Positions 44,959 to 57,280 of a stretch of 64,000 nucleotides of DNA are shown here, in pieces. The notes below the pieces were generated by a model, which did no database searches, had not been told where the DNA came from, and saw only the letters and a list, made by a program, of their open reading frames with translations. A program made the translations under genes and the position numbers. The first letter of the stretch is position 1. The number at the start of each line of letters is the position of its first letter. The DNA lies in assembly GCA_025266875.1 (NCBI GenBank), contig JALLLT010000079.1:1-64000 (forward strand). Direction: 5' to 3'. Source of the DNA: Fennellomyces sp. T-0311. Taxonomy: Eukaryota; Mucoromycota; Mucoromycetes; Mucorales; Lichtheimiaceae.

Positions 44959-45265
44959 CACTTCATAGGCTGCCTAGATGAGACATAAAGACTAGCTCGG
45001 CGTTCATTCGCCTTTCTTCAAGCCCGCCTATTACTCTTCGGTAGATGACGCTGAAGCAGATTGTGTATTCATTTTTTTTGCTATAATACTAGTTTATACG
45101 AATACGATATCATTTTTTCTTTCGCTCCTGGAACACATCCTTCGAAATCCATAATTTGATCATGTCTCATGAGACCACCACTACTTCGGATGTTTCTACT
45201 GCTCTCAATGAACTGGTTCGACGCATTGCCACCCTCGAAACTGCACAGGTCACACCTCCAAATGG

Positions 45266-45355
45266 CCCTCCTATGGCAGACGGTGACGACGCCATGGAGC
45301 TTAATGATGTCCCTCCTATGGCAGACGGTGACGACGCCATGGAGCTTAATGATGT
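45266..45355 (+). repeat. 45-bp tandem duplication in the gag-like frame
   Basis: Two perfect 45-base units begin at 45266 and 45311. Each encodes PPMADGDDAMELNDV, so the frame is kept. A recent slippage event is likely because the two units are identical. Confidence 0.9.
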
Positions 45356-47215
45356 CCCTCACATTCCTGAACAAGCACCGACCACGCTTCTCACTCCGTA
45401 CCCTGGGTTCCTTGAAGCACTGCCCAGCATGGGTACCGACTTTTCCCGAACCATCGTGAATGATGATACTCGACGGGCCTTCCTCCACGGATGTCCTGGT
45501 AACACCGCGCGCCAGTACCAACCACTACCTACCTTTTAATGACATTGATATCAGTGAGCATGGATCGTCAGCTTCGCGCTATCCAATGCCGATTATCTGG
45601 TATTACCAGACCTATCGGCTTGTTTGTTCATGACGTTCTGCGTACAGATCAAGTTTCCGTCTCTACCGCTTTAGGTTTCGCAAACACTATCCATGCTTTA
45701 ACATATGATATGGCGTCTGTTGTTACACAGACCCGAACCGATAATATTTGTCGCGATATTGGCCTTGCTTCTACACCAGTCCAAGATGCGACACAGCTTC
45801 CGAACCCACCACTACTGGATGCCACTCGAGTATTGGAACAAACTCAGCTTACTCAGTCTTACGCCGCGCTACACGTCCACGGATAGCACACCGACTGAAC
45901 TCTGGCGGAACTACTGAAACATCAACGCATCAGCCAACTGATAGGACAACACAACAAACAAGGGCGTTTAAACGCCCACGACAACAAAAGACTCGAGGCC
46001 AATCGGGTTTTCCGTTGCGTGGGAGAAACACCAGCCGACGCCGAACTACAAACCACAACGACCAGTAGGTGGACGCTTACGACATTCTTCACCACTTGGC
46101 AACGTTTCTCCTCTTCTCCATAGGTGCTGTCCGTCATAAGAAACGGGTTTTCAATACCTTTTCGTTCTCTCCCCCCTATTTGTCCACATTTTATCAAACA
46201 ACAACCATCTCAATAACCATCGTCAGCGCAAGAAATCATCGACAAGGAAGTCCACTCTTGCCAAAGACGCCATCGAATACGCACCACCCGGACCCGGTTT
46301 TCATTCACATCTCTTTTTGATCTCCAAGAAAACTGGAGACTGGCGTCCCGTACTCAATCTACGCCCACTCAACAAGTTTGTTCTCAAGAAGCCGTTCAAG
46401 ATGGAAACCGTGAATCACGTATGTCGTATGGTCCAACCAAACGACTGGACCACGAGTATAGATCTGTGCGGCTTATTCATGCATATCCCTACGCAGAAAT
46501 CCAGTCGGAAGTATCTCCAATGGTCTTGGCGCGGCCACGTGTTATAATGGAAATACCTCCCATTTGGCCTCAGTCTAAGCCCGTCCGTGTTTTCGAAGAT
46601 TCTCAAACTGGTCGCAGTCCAAGGGCATCCGGATGTCCATATACCTAGACGGTTGCATTATCGCTGCACGAAGTCAAGCATTGGCAGCCAAGCATACGTC
46701 ACAGGTACAAGACAAACTCATCAGTGAGGGTTTTCTTGTCAACAAAGCCAAATCCTACTTGGGCTTCACGATCAACAAACGCATGGTGTGCCTGTCGGTC
46801 CCTCCTCGAAAACTACGCGATTTGCGACGCGAAGCTCGCAAGCTTCTTCAACAGCCACTGGTCACGGTACGGCGCCTCGTATTATTTGTTGGGAAAGCCC
46901 AAGCAGTCTCTTTGGCAGTACTCCCGGCTCGCTTCTATACTCGTCAACTTCTATCATGGAAAAATCATCAACTGGCGAAAGGCCTCAGTTAGAACAGTCA
47001 AGCTTCCATTTCGGCGTCAGCGTGCAAGGAACTCCAATGGTGGCTAAATCATCTCCAAACCTGGAATGGTTAAGGATTCATACCGACAACACCACAGGTT
47101 GAGGTCTATACCAATTCGTCCGACAACGCACGGGGACAAGTATTCAACGACGTGACAGTCTCGGTTCAGTGGACACCTGCTCAACGCCGTCAACACATTA
47201 AGAGCGCGTCCAGGT

Positions 47216-47640
47216 AACCAAAAAATTGCATTTTAAGGGGCGAAAGTGCATTCAGGGGCAAAATACATTTTGATCGTGTTCGGGGTGCATTTTGAGGACA
47301 AGTAGGTCTGAGTTATGTCTCTGAAAAAAGTCATTTTGCGACATTTTCCCACATTTACTCCACGCATAAAAGATATTCTAATATAATACTCATCGGCTCA
47401 AAATAAAGCGATACAATGATAAGCAACGATCTATAGCTATTATTTCAAAGAAACTGCATTCAGAAAATGTGATATGTTGATGCTGTTTCATATACACTCG
47501 ATCGAGAATTATCTCGAAGCAACGACTGACAACTTTTTCGGAGTGTTCGGGTTGCCAAAAATGCATTCTGTGAATGAATTCTGCATCTGAACGGGCACTA
47601 ATTTCAAGGAACTGCTGATAGTTCGCCTTGTAATTCGTCA
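47216..47640. repeat. Insertion of about 420 bp inside the DIRS RNase H region
   Basis: The retroelement frame breaks after QRRQHIKSAS and resumes at QPALRGKTIRLYC near 47642. The inserted DNA starts with repeated TGCATT units (GCATTTTAAGGGG, GCATTCAGGGGC, GCATTTTGAGGAC). It contains a minus-strand frame (47641-47390) without a known motif. CAG at both edges may be a short target duplication. Identity unknown. Confidence 0.55.
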
Positions 47641-48608
47641 ACCAGCGCTTCGCGGCAAGACGATTCGGTTATACTGCGACACCACGACAATTGCTTACAT
47701 CAACAAATTTGGCGGGACCCACTCACCAACGTTGATGCAGCTGGCGACCAGCATTTGGCACGAATGCCTTCGAACGACCACTCGCCTCCAGCTGATGTAT
47801 ATTCCATCTCAGTTCAATACTGCCGATCCACCTTCTCGCCAACTGCAAGAACATCTCGAGTGAAGCATTTCTTCGATGCTTTTCCACAAACTCAACCAAG
47901 TATGGGGCCCCCATTTTCTGGACCGCTTTGCAACCTATTAGAATATTAAGGAACCCAAATACATGAGCTGGCAGCCGGAACGTCAAGCGGTCGCCACGGA
48001 TGCTCTGGCCCATCCATGGAAACCATGGCGACGGGATTACCTGTGTCCACCTTAGAACCTGTTACAACAAGTCATCCGAAAAGTATTACACGAACATGTT
48101 CAAGCAACCATCATCGCACCACGTTGGCCGAGTGCAATATGGTACCCGACTCTACAGCAGTTGAGCATCAGCAAACCACACATTGTACTAAAGACAGCAG
48201 TATTGGCGGCACCAGGCCACGATCAGAGCCTGATGATCAAGAGCCCGCATTGACGCTTGATCGTCTGGAATATAAGTGGCGACATTTGATGGACACAGGT
48301 ATCGATCAAGACGCATCATCGATTCTGTTGGATCCAAAACATAATCGACATAAAAATGAGCACGATCAACGCATTCAACGTCGATTCCCAAGGCGCGCGC
48401 ACTCGGATCAATGGCTGCTGTCCTCGCCGGTACCTCATTGGAATGCGTGTCGATTCATGGGTCGTGGGCATCATCTTCTGTCTTTGGCGCATACTATCGA
48501 CTCTCACGAGACACAGAAACGAACACTACTAGGATGGCTCTCCTATTGGACCCGACGGATGTTACTCTGAATCCAAAATCTGCTTCAGCGGCACCTACCG
48601 AAGAATAA

Positions 48609-49354
48609 TAAGAGGAAACCTTCGGGTAAAGCCCTCGGCTGAAAGATTTAGAAAAACTTGTTAGCAGCACATGAAAATGACATCAGTCTTGCCTGGGAAA
48701 AAATGCATTCTTTTTCAGAAAAGAGCTTAGATTTGACAAACATAGACGGACTTTAGACATCGTATTTTTTTGTCAATCTTCTCGCCAACTTCAACCTTTT
48801 TTTTACTTAACCTCCTATGATACTGGACGATATTAATAATATTCTGTTCCACAACAGCAGCCTCTTCGATAAATGAGCAATGTCAAGGAAAGCAAAGTAA
48901 AGTACATCACCAGTTTAGGAAGAATAACACTTTGACTAGCCAGCTGTGAGAAATTAATGTAGTTACGTATTGCCGAAAGTGAAAACCAGAATCCTATCCT
49001 GGTTTGCTAAGGACTGTCTGTTTATAAACTAGACGGTAAAGGGTACGCAGCGGACAAGTCAACCAGAGTTGAAGATGACAAACAGAGCTAAATGTTGTGG
49101 TGAACGGCTTTTGTTGTCGACTGGATATAAATACATTTTCTTCATTCGCATTTAGCATGAATATTAAAGACTAGAATTACCAGTTGAACCGAGTGTTCGT
49201 AGATCTATAAAGATTGCTACCCACAATTCCTTTTTTCGCTGAAACAACGAAGCAAATAAAGGTCTTGACAACGATCCACCCAGACACGTACTGATACTGT
49301 TTGAGGTTGATGGTGGCAGCTGATAATGCATGAATTGATTATGTGCTGCTATTA
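48609..49354. other. Spacer between the DIRS relic and the second exonuclease-transposase
   Basis: AT-rich, with no recognisable gene. It may contain the 3' end of the DIRS element and one terminus of the next transposon, but no paired repeats were seen. Confidence 0.4.
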
Positions 49355-52300
49355 TTAAATTATACCAGAATTAGCACTATTCGGTATTACATCAGATCTA
49401 ACAAGGGACTTACCATACAATTGTTGGTCTAAAGAACTATACTGTATGATTGGTGGCGCGTACAGCTGCGGAAGTGGAACAGGAAGTAAAGGTGCCAAGC
49501 TGGGTTGATTACTTGCACAAACTGCTGGTTGCTGTTGCTGCTCAATTGCTGAAGAGTGTCGTTGCCGCGGTGTTCTTGTTGGGCTTAGCGATTGTGCATG
49601 TGGCGCAGATCGCTTTCGTGCTGTCGAGCTTAATATGGATCGCAGATCTTTCAATACTTTACTGTTATCGCTAACAGTTATTTTAATATTGTCATATTCG
49701 CACCAAATGCTGTTATAGTACCCGCGCAAGTGTTCTGGTGTTTTGTAAAATACGGTTTGACCATTGACACTTTCAGACCACACTTTTGCGAACTCATCGA
49801 AGTCGGTTGCTTTCGATTTGTGATTTGGGAACTTATCCTTTAGAATACGATCGAATACTGCACGCTCATATGAGGTATGGACTGGAACAGCAGCATGTAC
49901 TGCTTTCTGTTGTGAGGCGAGAAATGAACATTGGGCACCGGTCGTTTGCAATGTTGAGCTGTTAATGATAATCAATGCGGCAGATTCTTCCGATGTTGGC
50001 TCTGAATGTAACTGTACTGATGTTTGCGGTGCTTCTCGGATACCATACAGCTGCATAAAATCGCTCGACAAAGCAGATATTCCAAATGTTTTTCCAGACG
50101 AAGCAAGTTGTATTGCATGTTGATGGACACCAGACTCATCATACTCATATGGTAGGCCAAGTGAACCTCACAAGTTAACTATGTGCTGCATTGTCCATTG
50201 CTCATAATGTCCATTATGAATACGACGGTAGCGGTTCTCCATTCCCACCTTTGTGTCATGTTAATTAGCATAACTCCAAGTACATATATGGTTTAGTAAA
50301 GATCATCTTTACATCAATGTTGTGGTGCAAGCGATAGTCTGCTAGCACCGCGTCAGTAAGTTCGGGGCTAGCGCCAAACGATCCAAATTTTCGAATGATA
50401 TTTTGGTGTACACCACCTTCGCGGGAATCAGTGCCACGGCTGCAGCGATACATGGTCAGGCCATCTTTATCCTTTCCTTGGACGAAATAGAAAGGTATTC
50501 CAGGAGGATCAGAGACATGTCCGAGATGAATGGTTTTTAAAGCATTCTTGGCCTGCCTCCAGTTTTCGTTGTCAAACAATGGCCGCCCGGTTTTGCCACA
50601 CCTTAATGGTCCGTACTCTTCAAAAAGTGCTTTTACCGTATTGTATAGCTCTTTGGGAGGAGGTACAACCCCTAAATCAATTGTAGGTTAGTAAAGCACA
50701 AGTAGATGAACGATCGCCTATTACGTACGCCGTACTCTACGAAATATCCAATCTGGGTTTTTTGCCAGTTTTCCTTCCCATGTCAAGCTTTGCTTTTCCA
50801 AGACACTTTTCACCTTCTCTTTGTCGTTTTCATCGGTGACGAACAATGCGTCGCGAAAATCTATGGAAAATGGCTTAGATAAGCCATGCTTACGTGAAAC
50901 TCGAATCATTTGCATTAAATGAAAAGCGTCTTTCAGGATGCGAGAGTGAATTGGCGACGGTATTTCCTTGTTGGCTTGCTTTGGTAACTCGCTGAACTGC
51001 TTCCTCCCATATGACTGACTTTCACGATCGATATATTTAGCAATTGATACTATTGTCCCATCGTCATCTACTATAACCAGTTCTTCGGTCTCTTCTCCAT
51101 CGTTATCGTTTGTTGGACGATCATCTGAATAACGGTAAAATAGAGTATATCTATCAGCTTTTTGATTATATTAGGATGAATTAACAAACCTTCATTTAAT
51201 CTACTTTCATCTTGTACTTGTGTTGCTAGGTGAATACTTGGCTGTGATGCTGCAGTGCTGGAAAATTTGTTTTGAGTTTCAACAGCTTTATAAATGCATA
51301 GGTCAGATATTTTGACAACGCAGTCGAAGTTGGGATGACCGAAGTCGCGAAGAGGCTTTTGATGAAGCTTAACCATTGCACCAGGGATTTGCACCCTTTT
51401 GATTGTGATTATGACTTCGCCATAGGCAGCTACTTCATGTACAGATCCTGGGTTATAGGATATATGTATTTCTTCTAAAAAATGTGTCTTGGATAAGTAC
51501 TCAGTTGACTTTATGTTTGAATAGGAACTTACCTTCGATCTCGTCAGATGCTAAACGCTTGCTAATGGTTCTATGCCTCTTAAGTTCGTTATAAATTTGT
51601 AGAGAAGCCCAAGCGCTTAATGCGGCGTGCTGTATCTGCTCTTGAGAAAGCTCTATTGCGTCCCAATCGCCTGAGCGAACCTCATCGTCTTTTAACAGCG
51701 TATGCTCGAGAACAGCTCCGTAAATCTCGGGGAGATTCTTTCTCCCATCGTTAATAAAGCTAAAACTCGCCAAGCTTTCGACCTCCTTTACAAGTGGTTT
51801 CAAAGTCTGATTCAATTTTTTGAGGTCGCCACCAACGTTATGTCCAACCTTCATAATCGTCTCATTGGCCAGCAAGCTGAGCAAAGAAGATGGTAGCTTT
51901 TGAAGGTGGCTGACACAGCAAGCAAGTACGACGTCGTGGTCGGCAAGTTGTGTGGTGGCAATCTTTCCTGGACCAGTTCTCTTGCTAAAAGGCCATTCGC
52001 AATCAAGACCAATTATCTTCGGAGTATATATGATTGGATCACTATCAGACTGCCGTGATCTTGCTCTGTCGAGACGTGATTTGGCTTCAAATTGTCGTAT
52101 TCCCGACATATTCCATCATCCATGGCTACATGCTTTTCCTTAGTCCTTGTTTAGATCCGGTGTTATTGCGACATCAACAACCGTACAGTTATCGATTGCC
52201 TTATTTGCTTGCGTGTGCAACCTTGATCCGGCTTTACCGATCATGCAGGGCAACTCCGTTAACTAAGGCTCTGTATGACCTTCGGCCTCATTAACATTAG

Positions 52301-53603
52301 ACGGCAAGGTTATTAGAGACTCGGCGATAACATGGACCTTTGGACTATTAGACAAAAGTATTCATCTTCTCCGTCCCGACTCGTCATCATTATAAGTAGA
52401 GAGTAGTTTACCTCAATAAAACATTATCTTATTTTTGGTCTCGTCTTTCGAAAGCCTTTTTCTCATTAAGCGATACCACACAAATTCAATATCTTCAAAT
52501 TTGCGAATGCATTTGATCACGGGATTGTCCTTTGGCATTTGAAGCAATGGATATTTCGGTGCTTTTAAGCCTGGCAATGACTCTTTCACTTACCGGCTCG
52601 ATATCTCGCAACAGTGAAGAAAAAGCATTTGCAAGAAAAAGGACAATACCAGTGAAGAATACTTGAGAATACTCATAGCTGTAAATCTCGTTAGCATTCC
52701 ACATTTTCTTTTGTCGGTACAAGAAACTGAAGGTGCTCTTATTCGTATTCATTTCGCAACATGTAGAGTGCAGCGAATATTGGTGCACCATTGACCTTGT
52801 TGATCAATTTGATGATCTTGAAAGTATGATTACCTTTCAAATAGATACCGTCGAGAACTTGCATCTGCGTGTCAGTGAGATGTCGAATTTCAGCAATGTA
52901 TGCAGTATAAAAGGAGCGTAGGTGTTGGGAAGAAGGGATGTGGCCAGCATACTTCGAACGGTCATCAAACTCGGGAAAGGGAATGCTTCCGCTTTTGCGG
53001 ATCATCGTTTTAATGCTTAAGGTATGCTTCTGGAGCCTGGCAGCTTGTAGATACTGCAATTCCAGCCTCGAATGCTTTAACTGATGAAGTAACCTCAAGA
53101 TCTTTTGGAACCGTTTTGGTCCAACAGAATTTTGCACACATATGCGATAAAGATCACCGACTGTTTTGGAGAGACCTCCGTTTGCAGTGAGGTAAGCCGG
53201 AAACTGACACTGCAGGTGCTTTGAAAGCTGGCGGATAATTTCGCTACTGTTGTTCATATACGTTTTGATACATTTTTTTTTTGGTGATTGCCTCCTTAGC
53301 ATTTGTACATTTGTAACGGTAACCCATGATATAAAAGTACCTATGTGATTGTGCCGGAATACCTGCTTAATCTAATCATTATGCTGACCCTTGCTCATTG
53401 ATATCAATTAATATGCAAGCATAAGGTGTCTTGATATATCCTTTACACTTGAAGGGGGATTCACAGCCGGAGCACTTCGAAGATGCCACGCCATCTGGAA
53501 GCAGCAGGTGTGGTAGATATAGTGGATCTGGATTGCGCAATCCAACTGCATCCGTATGATCTATGGTGCCAACAAGACTTCTTCCACCGCAGTCATACTT
53601 CAC
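49355..53603 (-). mobile_element. Decayed second copy of the exonuclease-containing DDE transposon
   Basis: Reading on the minus strand, it has the same blocks in the same order as the copy at 25 kb: zinc region (CSGCESPFKCKGYIKTPYAC), LKGNHTFKIIKLINK, LYMLRNEYE and a stop. Then comes QVFFTGIVLFLANAF where the intact copy has FFTDN, the exonuclease (IIGLDCEWPF; NVGGDLKKL; QHAALSAWASLQIY), RGTDSREGGVHQNI, ENRYRRIHNGHYEQW and the C-terminal YKTPEHLRGYYNSIW. The first DDE Asp is Asn (KGNHTF), the second is Gly (TGI), and the last exonuclease Asp is Ser (ALSAW). A 388-bp repeat interrupts it (52093-52480), and the 5' end is cut by LINE sequence at about 53604. The DNA differs widely from the intact copy, so the split between them is old. 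Confidence 0.82.
52093..52480 (-). repeat. Dispersed repeat, full 388-bp copy inserted in the transposon
   Basis: Read on the minus strand it begins TGTGGTATCGCTTA and ends GGGAATACGACA. Both ends, read inward, share TG-x-x-GTATC. It lies between the second-Asp exon and the exonuclease exon of the transposon copy, which has no matching sequence at this place in the intact copy. AATT(T) flanks both sides, a possible target duplication. Confidence 0.72.
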
Positions 53604-54350
53604 ATGTCCAGACTCCCACCCGTGACTGACAGGATAGCTATCCTACAAATCAAATTCTTAATCCGCGCTCATAATCTTCCAACCGATGCTCTTCTAACTG
53701 CCATGCTCCCCAGAATGACACGAACAAGAAGCCGTAGCTGGGAAGCATTGAAATCCTTGAACTTGATTTGGTCCAACTTGACCCGACCTCAAAAGGAAGC
53801 AACAGACAAAGAAGTACGCGAAGTTATCCGAGAATATCAGCAGAACCAACACCAAATTCGTTGCAGTAGGTGGAACACAAAACTACTGAACTCTTGTCGC
53901 ACCCAACTTGGGATCGATCCAATCCTATGGCTGCCAATGTCCCCAGCTGAACGTATGACATGCATTCGATATCGCCTCGGTTGGCTTCCTAGCGGAAAGC
54001 CAGCACCATGCCCGCGCTGCTGTCATTTTCCTGGTATGAATCGACACCACATTATAGAATGATTTTCGATCCATCAGCAGCTCAATCTGCCAAACAACAT
54101 CGAAGACCCCATATCACACGTGTTGAACCGAATGCCAAAGAAACCGCCAAGATCCGAAGCTGCTCGCAACTACTGGAAATCCATATGGCCAAAACTTTGC
54201 ACTATATCGGGAGATTCTGAACAAGCATTGCAACCCTGACAGACCACAAGTGTATGTACCACCCGATCAACACGGACGAGACCTAATCAGCTGGATGGAG
54301 CCTCGCGCTCTAGTGTCATTGCAACCCACATTGTCTTTTGCTTCCTAAAA
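53604..54350 (+). mobile_element. 5'-truncated LINE 3' fragment
   Basis: The plus frame reads RLPPVTDRIAILQIKFLIRA, then SWEALKSLNLIWSNL, ILWLPMSPAERMTCIRYRLG and WLPSGKPAPCPRCC...H, a C-terminal zinc knuckle. After a stop near 54060 the tail continues in another frame (LNLPNNIEDPISHVLNRMPK). This is the end of an L1-like ORF2 of the same kind as the element at 39.6-41.2 kb. The junction with the transposon relic is at about 53604. It is inactive because only the 3' end is present. Confidence 0.78.
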
Positions 54351-57280
54351 ATAACTTTATTGCATTTTTTTGCATGCAAATAGTATTGGACTTTCCATAG
54401 GCCAACGCCAAAACTGAGCCCAGTGTTTTGGTGGCACTTGAGCGACTGGAAGAGATGGAGGAGCACAGATCCGGCGAAATTGTTTGGTGGACCAGCGTTG
54501 TAACGTGGAATGACAGCGGACAGTCAATTGATTGGGAATGAAAAGAAGTTGCTTTGAAAGGCTGCAAGAAACGCAAGTGAATACAACACAGAAGGCAAGG
54601 ACACATTTTGGGTTTATCCGAACGAGAGTCCTTTTCTGCGTTGCGAGAAGTGGTTGATCCAGAACCACGATGAAATAGAGGTTTTTACTTTGACGACATA
54701 TATGAACGCGCGCTGATCACAGCTTTCCGCTCTCGTCTGATCCGTTTAAAGAGAGGTAATGAAGGCCCTACAGGGCACTATGGAAAAGGAAGAAGATATA
54801 AGAAAGGGTGCAAAGTTAAATAACTGAAATAACTGATATAACTGATATAGAGAAGAAACAATACAAGTGGGAAGGCGATACAAAAGCAACGTTGCAGAGA
54901 AATGGGGAACACCGTGCGCGCAACATCTGGTTTCGCCCCATACACCAGAAACTTCCCGCGGCCTCCTGGCTACATCGATATACGCAACTGGTCTGGCCCA
55001 CTGTGTGGGGCCGGGTGTATCATGCCTCGCCCTTCCCGAATGCGATTCTCAAACTGGTCCGAGCTTCAGTTTCCTACCGACTTCGCTGCCCTACCATCCA
55101 CAGCTCCGCCCTACCCGACAACCATCGCCTGAACGATTCAAGCAATATGGGACGCTTACTGGCGGTATATCTTTCATGATATTTTCTTCCCGACACGCGT
55201 AGCAGGGCGGGCCTTAGCCCTCATCGAGCGGCTCCGCTTTATCTTTCCCAAGCCAGACGCTTTGTTTGCATTGGTCACCTTCGCTCTCGCGACTATCTGC
55301 ATCTATTTTCTTGAACTGGCACAACCCCTGCCCCCATTTCAGTTACATCAGCAGTCTGCCACTACTTTCAGGTGGCATGCGTGACTGCAATAAAACAGAA
55401 ATCAAAAAAGAAATAAACCTCCTTACACATAAAAAATTTTCATTCCCCATCTCGAACTGACTCGATTTCGGGTATGAAGACGGGATGACAATAGGACTGC
55501 GTATGCCTTTGGGGCACCTAATGGTGATGGCGTATGCCTCTGGTCAGCTTGATCCTTCGAAGCTTGATTGGTTTCCGAACACCGATGACAATAACACCCA
55601 TGTGCTTCTTCTTTGCAAAACCAAGCCATGGCTGGAGTTCCAGGATCAATACTGTCGAGATGGGGTGCACTTGGGATCAGAAGTACTGACTCGATTTCGG
55701 GTATGAAGACGGGATGACAATAGGACTGCGTATGCCTTTGGGATACCTAACGGTGATGGCGTATGCCTCTGGTCAGCTTGATCCTTCGAAGCTTGATTGG
55801 TTTCCCAATACCGATGACAATAACACCCATGTGCTTCTTCTTTACAAAACCAAGCCATGGCTGGAGCTCCAGGATCAATACTGTCTTCTGTTATCCCAAG
55901 TGCTACCGCCGAAATCGGTAAGCTTTGTAAATTGTGGGGGGGGGGTTGGACGAATCTTGTGTAATAACATAACTTTTCCTAATACCTCTATGTCGAGTCA
56001 TACTTGCCTACCAAGCAACGTTGATAAACTTCATGTGGATGGGTGCCTTGATGCTTGCGTCTTTTTAGATTAAACTCTCCGTAAACATCTAAATTTATCA
56101 CCCAAGCGATTGCCATTCGTTTCTCTGCACCCCATTTCGCGTTACCCCATAAATGTATATTTACCTTGTCTCTCAAGATCTGTCTCTTTGACTGATGGTA
56201 CTTCTTGGTGCACGTATCCCGGATTTGTATTTATAAGAAGCTTTATGCCAAGCTCCCGGCGCTTTATATTCTGTTGCCACTAGTTGCATCAGGTCAAAAC
56301 GACAGTATGTTTTACACACCTACATCACAGAACCTACAGATTGGATGTCACTATCGCAACATCTACATTTTCAAATACAAACTACTGTAACTTCTTTTGC
56401 GACCATAGCGCTATATTCTTCTTGGTACTACCTACTGCATTTTGTGTCCGCACCTATGCCATTCCTTCCTTCTGAAAAAAAGTCCGCCAAATTCGATGGG
56501 TACGAGGAGCATTTCTTAGGGGCCATTGGTTTGTCCATCCATCTTTCACTTGCATCCATCCATCCATCCATCCATCCAATGCTCATCGGACAAATTGAAC
56601 CAAAAAGAAGCAATAAATGCTGACAGTATTCTTTATGGTACCATGTTCAGATGATGAATGTGGGAATTATTCCGGATGGCTCGGGCGTCTTCATACTGAA
56701 GTGTGCAAGGTTTCCCTTCTTTGCTGCCGATGGATATTGTTCGTCAAGAACCAGAGTATGGGTAAATGGTATATGGCTCTGGACTGCGTGCGGTGGAGAT
56801 ATCGATCCTCGCCTGTGTGGAAGGACGACTCGTGCCAAAAAAAAAAGCACCAGGCAAGTATTTTCCTTTTGTTATTAATAGCTTAGCAGTGAGCAAGGAT
56901 GGAAATGATGAATTTCTAAATATATCCTTAACTACATTGCATGATACGATATGATTAAGCATTTACACTCTGATCATCCTTGTCTCACCTGCACGATGTT
57001 ATTTAATTTCTCATATTTAATATTGGGACTAACGGTGACGCGTTCTTTTCAGCAGGTACGAGTACATTAGCGTATGCATTTTTCATAAACAAAGCAAAAG
57101 CAATAAAAAGCAGTAAATGCTCGTCTTGAGAAACAAGAGTTCCTGGAAAGTAATGTGGGGTTGTGTGTGTGTGTATGTTGAATATGCAGGTGCAGTGACG
57201 TGAGAATGTCAAGCGGATGATTCCAGATCGCATCCATCCCGTTGTGGTACGAGCGTTTCCTTTTTCCATGGTCCCAAAAA
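54351..57280. other. Repeat-rich spacer with a further retroelement-like fragment
   Basis: A plus frame from 54902, continued after a stop near 55130 by IWDAYWRYIFHDIFFPTRVA, may be one more LINE C-terminal remnant, followed by AATAAA-type signals near 55390. A 229-bp tandem duplication (55456-55884), an (ATCC)n run near 56555-56578 and a (GT)n run near 57164-57178 are the other structures. No host gene is recognised. The last 200 bases should contain the promoter of the sorting nexin. Confidence 0.45.
55456..55884 (+). repeat. Direct tandem duplication, period about 229 bp
   Basis: The block beginning ACTGACTCGATTTCGGGTAT at 55456 is repeated from about 55685 with only a few substitutions (GGGGCACCTAATGG versus GGGATACCTAACGG, TTTGCAAAACC versus TTTACAAAACC). 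The second unit ends near 55884 (CAATACTGTC). It is probably a recent unequal exchange within a transposon remnant, whose family I do not recognise. Confidence 0.85.

Larger units (their letters stand above)
45162..48608 (+). mobile_element. Decayed DIRS/Ngaro-type (tyrosine-recombinase) retrotransposon
   Basis: The gag-like part starts MSHETTTTSDVSTALNELV (45162). After a frame change it continues with RQLRAIQCRLSGITRPIGLF and TRTDNICRDIGLAS. The reverse transcriptase has YAPPGPGFHSHLFLISKKTG, WRPVLNLRPLNKFVLKKPFK and SIDLCGLFMHIPTQKSSRK. The catalytic box reads YLDG rather than Y-L-D-D. An RNase H-like part (LYCDTTTIAYINKFGGTHSP) and a DIRS block (PHFLDRFATY..EPKYMSWQPE; DALAHPW) follow. 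The last recognisable segment (RLEYKWRHLMDTGIDQDASS) is in the position of the recombinase N-terminus. Frameshifts, stops and a ~420-bp insertion (47216-47640) inactivate it. Its termini were not found. Confidence 0.78.

Noticed and set aside
57164..57178. Dinucleotide GT run as a regulatory element
   Set aside because: It is a plain microsatellite of about seven units and nothing ties it to the downstream promoter.
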